Origin: Roseateles hydrophilus
Lineage (GTDB): Bacteria; Pseudomonadota; Gammaproteobacteria; Burkholderiales; Burkholderiaceae_C
DNA length: 64,000 nucleotides
Reading direction: 5' to 3'
Assembly (NCBI RefSeq): GCF_026712245.1
Contig: NZ_JAPPUY010000006.1
Span: 1 to 64,000 of the forward strand
Shown: positions 60,679-64,000 of the stretch, one piece after another
Numbering within the stretch: position 1 is the first letter of the stretch
How the letters are laid out: each line of letters starts with the position of its first letter
Made by a program: the position numbers and the translations under genes
Notes under the pieces: generated by a model
The model's input: only the letters and a program-made list of their open reading frames with translations
The model's database searches: none
Told to the model about the DNA's origin: nothing

Positions 60679-60740
60679 CGCCAGCCATAAACTCGCGCGG
60701 TTTCGTTTTTCCGACGCGCCTTGCTGCGCCCGTCCACGCC

Positions 60741-61997
<1,257 letters not shown>

Positions 61998-62005
61998 GCC
62001 TGTCG

Positions 62006-62037
62006 GGCAACAGCAGCGCGTGCGCGCCGCTGTTGCC
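62006..62037. terminator. hairpin between icd and terC
   Basis: GGCAACAGC and GCTGTTGCC form a perfect 9-bp stem around a GC-rich loop that can also pair. It lies 8 bases after icd, in front of convergent terC. There is no T run, so it is a likely but not sure terminator. Confidence 0.55.
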
Positions 62038-62101
62038 GCCTTCAGCGTCACGGCGGCTCACGCCGGGCGATGCGATCGCGCGATCGGCGTGCGCACGCAG
62101 A

Positions 62102-63121
62102 TCACGGGTGGCGCGCCGGCTGATCCGGCTTCTTGCTGGCGAACGGGAAGGCACTGCCGCCAGCGCCCTTGGGCGGAATGCGCAGGGACAGCACCATCGT
62201 GACGGCCAGCGTGACGGCGGTGAAGCCGAGCGAGAACGCCACCGGGATCTTGTAGACGTCGATCAGCAGCATCTTGGCGCCAATGAACACGAGCACGATG
62301 GCCAGGCCGTAGCTGAGCAGGTGGAAGCGCTCGTGCATGTTGGCCAGCAGGAAGTACATCGCACGCAGGCCGAGGATCGCGAACACGTTGGACGTGAGCA
62401 CGATGAAGGGGTCGGTCGTGATGGCGAAGATGGCCGGGATGGAGTCGACTGCAAACACGATGTCGACGATGCCGATCAGCAGGATCACCACGAGCAGCGG
62501 CGTGGCCATCTTGACGCCGTTGTTGACGGTGAAGAACTTCTCACCGTCGTAGTTCGGCGAGATCTTGAAGCGGCTGCGGATCCACTTCAGCGCCGGGTTG
62601 TTGTCCAGGTCGGGTTCCTGGCCGGCGGCCCACCACATCTTGATGCCGGTGAAGAGCAGGAATGCGCCGAACACGTAGAGGATCCAGTGGAACTGCGCGA
62701 TCAGCCAGGCCCCCACCAGAATCATCGCCGCCCGCAGCACCAGCGCCCCGAGGATGCCGATCATCAGCACGCGCTTCTGGAACTCTGCCGGCACCGCGAA
62801 GTAGGTGAACAGCATCAGGAACACGAAGATGTTGTCGACCGCCAGCGCCTTCTCGATCAGGTAGCCGGTCAGGAACTCGAGAGACTTGGCGTTCGCGACG
62901 GCGCGCGCAGCCTCGTCGGTGCTGGTGCCGCCGAGGTGCCACCAGATCCAGCCCATGAACACGAAGGACACGCCGACCCAGACGACCGACCAGATGGCCG
63001 CCTCGCGCGTGCTGACGCGATGGGCGCCCTGTTTGCTCATCGCAAAGAAGTCAACCAGCAGGGCCACCAGCACGAAGGCGGCGAACAAGGACCACATGAG
63101 TGGTGAGCCGATGGATTGCAT
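62102..63121 (-). CDS. TerC family membrane protein (Alx-like)
   Basis: A 339-residue inner-membrane protein with about nine hydrophobic segments. The TerC family pattern is visible in LEFLTGYLIEKALAVDNIFVFLML and in DIVFAVDSIPAIFAITTDPFIV, each with the conserved acidic residues, and RFHLLSYGLAIVLVFIGAKM. Members export manganese, sometimes calcium, or work in metal insertion; relatives are Alx and TerC. It is monocistronic, with 254 bp of sequence before the divergent gene. No known manganese riboswitch is recognised upstream. Confidence 0.92.
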   Translation of the reverse strand: MQSIGSPLMWSLFAAFVLVALLVDFFAMSKQGAHRVSTREAAIWSVVWVGVSFVFMGWIWWHLGGTSTDEAARAVANAKSLEFLTGYLIEKALAVDNIFVFLMLFTYFAVPAEFQKRVLMIGILGALVLRAAMILVGAWLIAQFHWILYVFGAFLLFTGIKMWWAAGQEPDLDNNPALKWIRSRFKISPNYDGEKFFTVNNGVKMATPLLVVILLIGIVDIVFAVDSIPAIFAITTDPFIVLTSNVFAILGLRAMYFLLANMHERFHLLSYGLAIVLVFIGAKMLLIDVYKIPVAFSLGFTAVTLAVTMVLSLRIPPKGAGGSAFPFASKKPDQPARHP

Positions 63122-63229
63122 GTGGGGTCTTCAGGTGAGTTGATCGAAGGCGGCGGGTGACCAGTGACGCGCCCGGCACGTCGCCGCCGAAAACACCGCA
63201 CTGTCGCTGCGGCCCTCGCTCGGAGAAAT

Positions 63230-63264
63230 CAGCTTTTCGAGAACGTGAACATCGCAAAAAGCTG
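63230..63264. repeat. inverted repeat upstream of terC
   Basis: CAGCTTTT (63230-63237) and AAAAGCTG (63257-63264) are perfect 8-bp arms separated by 19 bases. The site is 109 bases before the terC start and 112 bases before the divergent gene. It may be an operator or an RNA hairpin of the terC leader. The rest of 63122-63375 shows no feature I can name. Confidence 0.45.
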
Positions 63265-63375
63265 TGCTTTGCCGGGCATGTTGCCGCTGTCGTGGGGGCA
63301 GGGCAGCCGGCGCGAGCGCACCGGGGCTTGCGGCACCGCGTCGCTATGCTGCACGGCACCACTGAAGGAGCCGCC

Positions 63376-63744
63376 ATGGATCTCGACAGCCCAGGCCTTG
63401 CCACCCGGCGCGCCGTGTTGGGTGATGCCTATGTTGACGCCGCACTCGCCAAGGTCACGCCGTTCACTGAGCCGCTGCAGGAACTGGTGACCCGCCACGC
63501 CTGGGGCAATACCTGGCAACGCCCGGGCCTGGACCTGCGCACGCGCAGCATCGTCACCGTGTCCATGCTGGTGGCGCTGGGCCGCATGCACGAGCTCAAG
63601 ACCCATGTGCGCGGGGCGCTGAACAACGGCGTCACGCCGCAGGAGCTGCAGGAGATCTTCCTGCACGCCAGCGTCTACTGCGGCTTCCCGGCGGCCGTGG
63701 ACGCGTTCCGGGCCGCCGCCGAGGTGGTGGACGGCAAGGCCTGA
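63376..63744 (+). CDS. carboxymuconolactone decarboxylase family protein
   Basis: A 122-residue protein of the PcaC-like carboxymuconolactone decarboxylase family. It has LVTRHAWGNTWQRPGLDLRTRSIVTVSMLVALGR, seen in pieces, and the His-containing ALNNGVTPQELQEIFLHASVYCGFPAAVDAF. The CxxC of the AhpD subgroup is absent, so it is closer to true decarboxylases of the beta-ketoadipate pathway, but the genes of that pathway are not here. AAGGAG lies before the ATG at 63376. It is divergent from terC. Confidence 0.85.
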   Translation: MDLDSPGLATRRAVLGDAYVDAALAKVTPFTEPLQELVTRHAWGNTWQRPGLDLRTRSIVTVSMLVALGRMHELKTHVRGALNNGVTPQELQEIFLHASVYCGFPAAVDAFRAAAEVVDGKA

Positions 63745-63792
63745 CCCCGGCGGCGCCGGCCGGCTGGCCGCGCGCCGCCATCTCGCCCGACC

Positions 63793-63806
63793 TTGCACCA
63801 GGTCAA
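63793..63806 (+). promoter_or_regulatory. weak Fnr/Dnr-like box before nitronate monooxygenase
   Basis: TTGCACCAGGTCAA has the outer TTG and CAA but only partial inner bases of the Fnr consensus. The hexamer GAGCAT lies at 63829-63834, the class II distance, as in front of ccoI. It is a weak site by eye. Confidence 0.4.
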
Positions 63807-63863
63807 GGACAGCGGCGGGATGCAGCCTGAGCATGCCCGGTTTCTCACTGCACCCAGGCTGCC

Positions 63864-64000
63864 ATGACCTCTTCCTCCTTGTTCGACCGCGTGGCCGTCG
63901 CCGGCCTGCGCCCGCTGCGACTGGCCGGTCGCTCGCTGCTGCCCATCGTGCAGGGCGGCATGGGCGTGGGCATCTCGGCCCACCGGCTGGCGGGCAACGT
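63864..64000 (+). CDS. nitronate monooxygenase, N-terminal part (cut by window end)
   Basis: The frame begins at the ATG at 63864 and runs out of the window after 45 residues. The visible part LPIVQGGMGVGISAHRLAG is the FMN-binding start of nitronate monooxygenase (2-nitropropane dioxygenase family), which oxidises alkyl nitronates. A 20-residue N-terminal extension (TSSSLFDRVAVAGLRPLRLA) is ahead of it. No ending can be seen, so intactness cannot be judged. Confidence 0.82.
   Translation, partial: MTSSSLFDRVAVAGLRPLRLAGRSLLPIVQGGMGVGISAHRLAGN

Noticed and set aside
63122-63300. Manganese riboswitch (yybP-ykoY) upstream of terC
   Set aside because: The hallmark GGGGAGTAG and the conserved loop sequences are not found on the minus strand; only an unrelated inverted repeat is seen.

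Overview
The window is a GC-rich chromosomal segment from a betaproteobacterium, most likely of the order Burkholderiales (Rubrivivax/Leptothrix/Roseateles-like). The evidence is the gene content and order: surE-pcm-nlpD-rpoS-rlmD, carA-lysE-carB-greA, rlmE-ftsH-folP-glmM, yicC/kinase/phosphatase-rph-rdgB-hemW, an intracellular polyhydroxyalkanoate depolymerase with a Cys nucleophile motif, and a full cbb3 oxidase locus with an Fnr-type regulator. Most of it is housekeeping core genome; accessory content is an IS3-family element, a copper-handling module, and parts of a PEP-CTERM/exosortase system.

Layout. 1-145: end of an rRNA operon (5S rRNA and its terminator). 278-1529: an IS3-family (IS407-like) insertion sequence. 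1564-8446: exosortase-associated acyltransferase, yicC, a Ser/Thr kinase and PP2C phosphatase pair translationally coupled to each other, rph, rdgB, hemW and a PEP-CTERM protein. 8517-13246: cheB-cheD-cheR on the minus strand and, divergently, a diguanylate cyclase, a FlhG/MinD-like ATPase and a truncated haemoglobin with overlapping junctions. 13286-18424: a TonB-like protein, Smr protein, radC, an FKBP-type isomerase, ispH, serS and tRNA-Ser(CGA). 18434-23095: seven exported copper-type proteins on the minus strand, directly behind an AraC-type regulator. 24058-26506: carboxymuconolactone decarboxylase-like protein, a lone LuxR-type response regulator, a quinone oxidoreductase.

26600-31551: the surE-pcm-nlpD-rpoS-rlmD block. 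31727-34535: a secreted GH5 glycosidase, a Bax-inhibitor-1 protein, an HbpS/GlcG-like protein. 34593-40837: pyrimidine/arginine precursor genes carA and carB split by a LysE exporter, then greA; carA is preceded by a leader that can fold into a multi-helix RNA. 40815-46217: yhbY, rlmE, ftsH, folP, glmM. 46230-48723: phaZ, a glutathione transferase, a cupin.

48803-60678 is a microaerobic respiration island: ccoI, ccoS, ccoN, ccoO, ccoQ, ccoP, ccoG, a FixH-like protein, a small membrane protein, type II NADH dehydrogenase, fnr, hemN and a TauE/SafE-like membrane protein. Fnr-type boxes lie before ccoI, inside the end of ccoS (before ccoN) and between fnr and hemN, and the ccoN and fnr sites have identical spacing to an identical -10 hexamer. 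The window closes with icd, a TerC protein, a small carboxymuconolactone decarboxylase and the start of a nitronate monooxygenase.

The less expected signals are the carA leader RNA, the spacing-conserved Fnr promoters, the coupled cyclase/FlhG-like ATPase pair beside cheBDR, and the copper module without an RND pump. No CRISPR array, prophage or toxin-antitoxin system was seen. Everything is read by eye; no database search was run.
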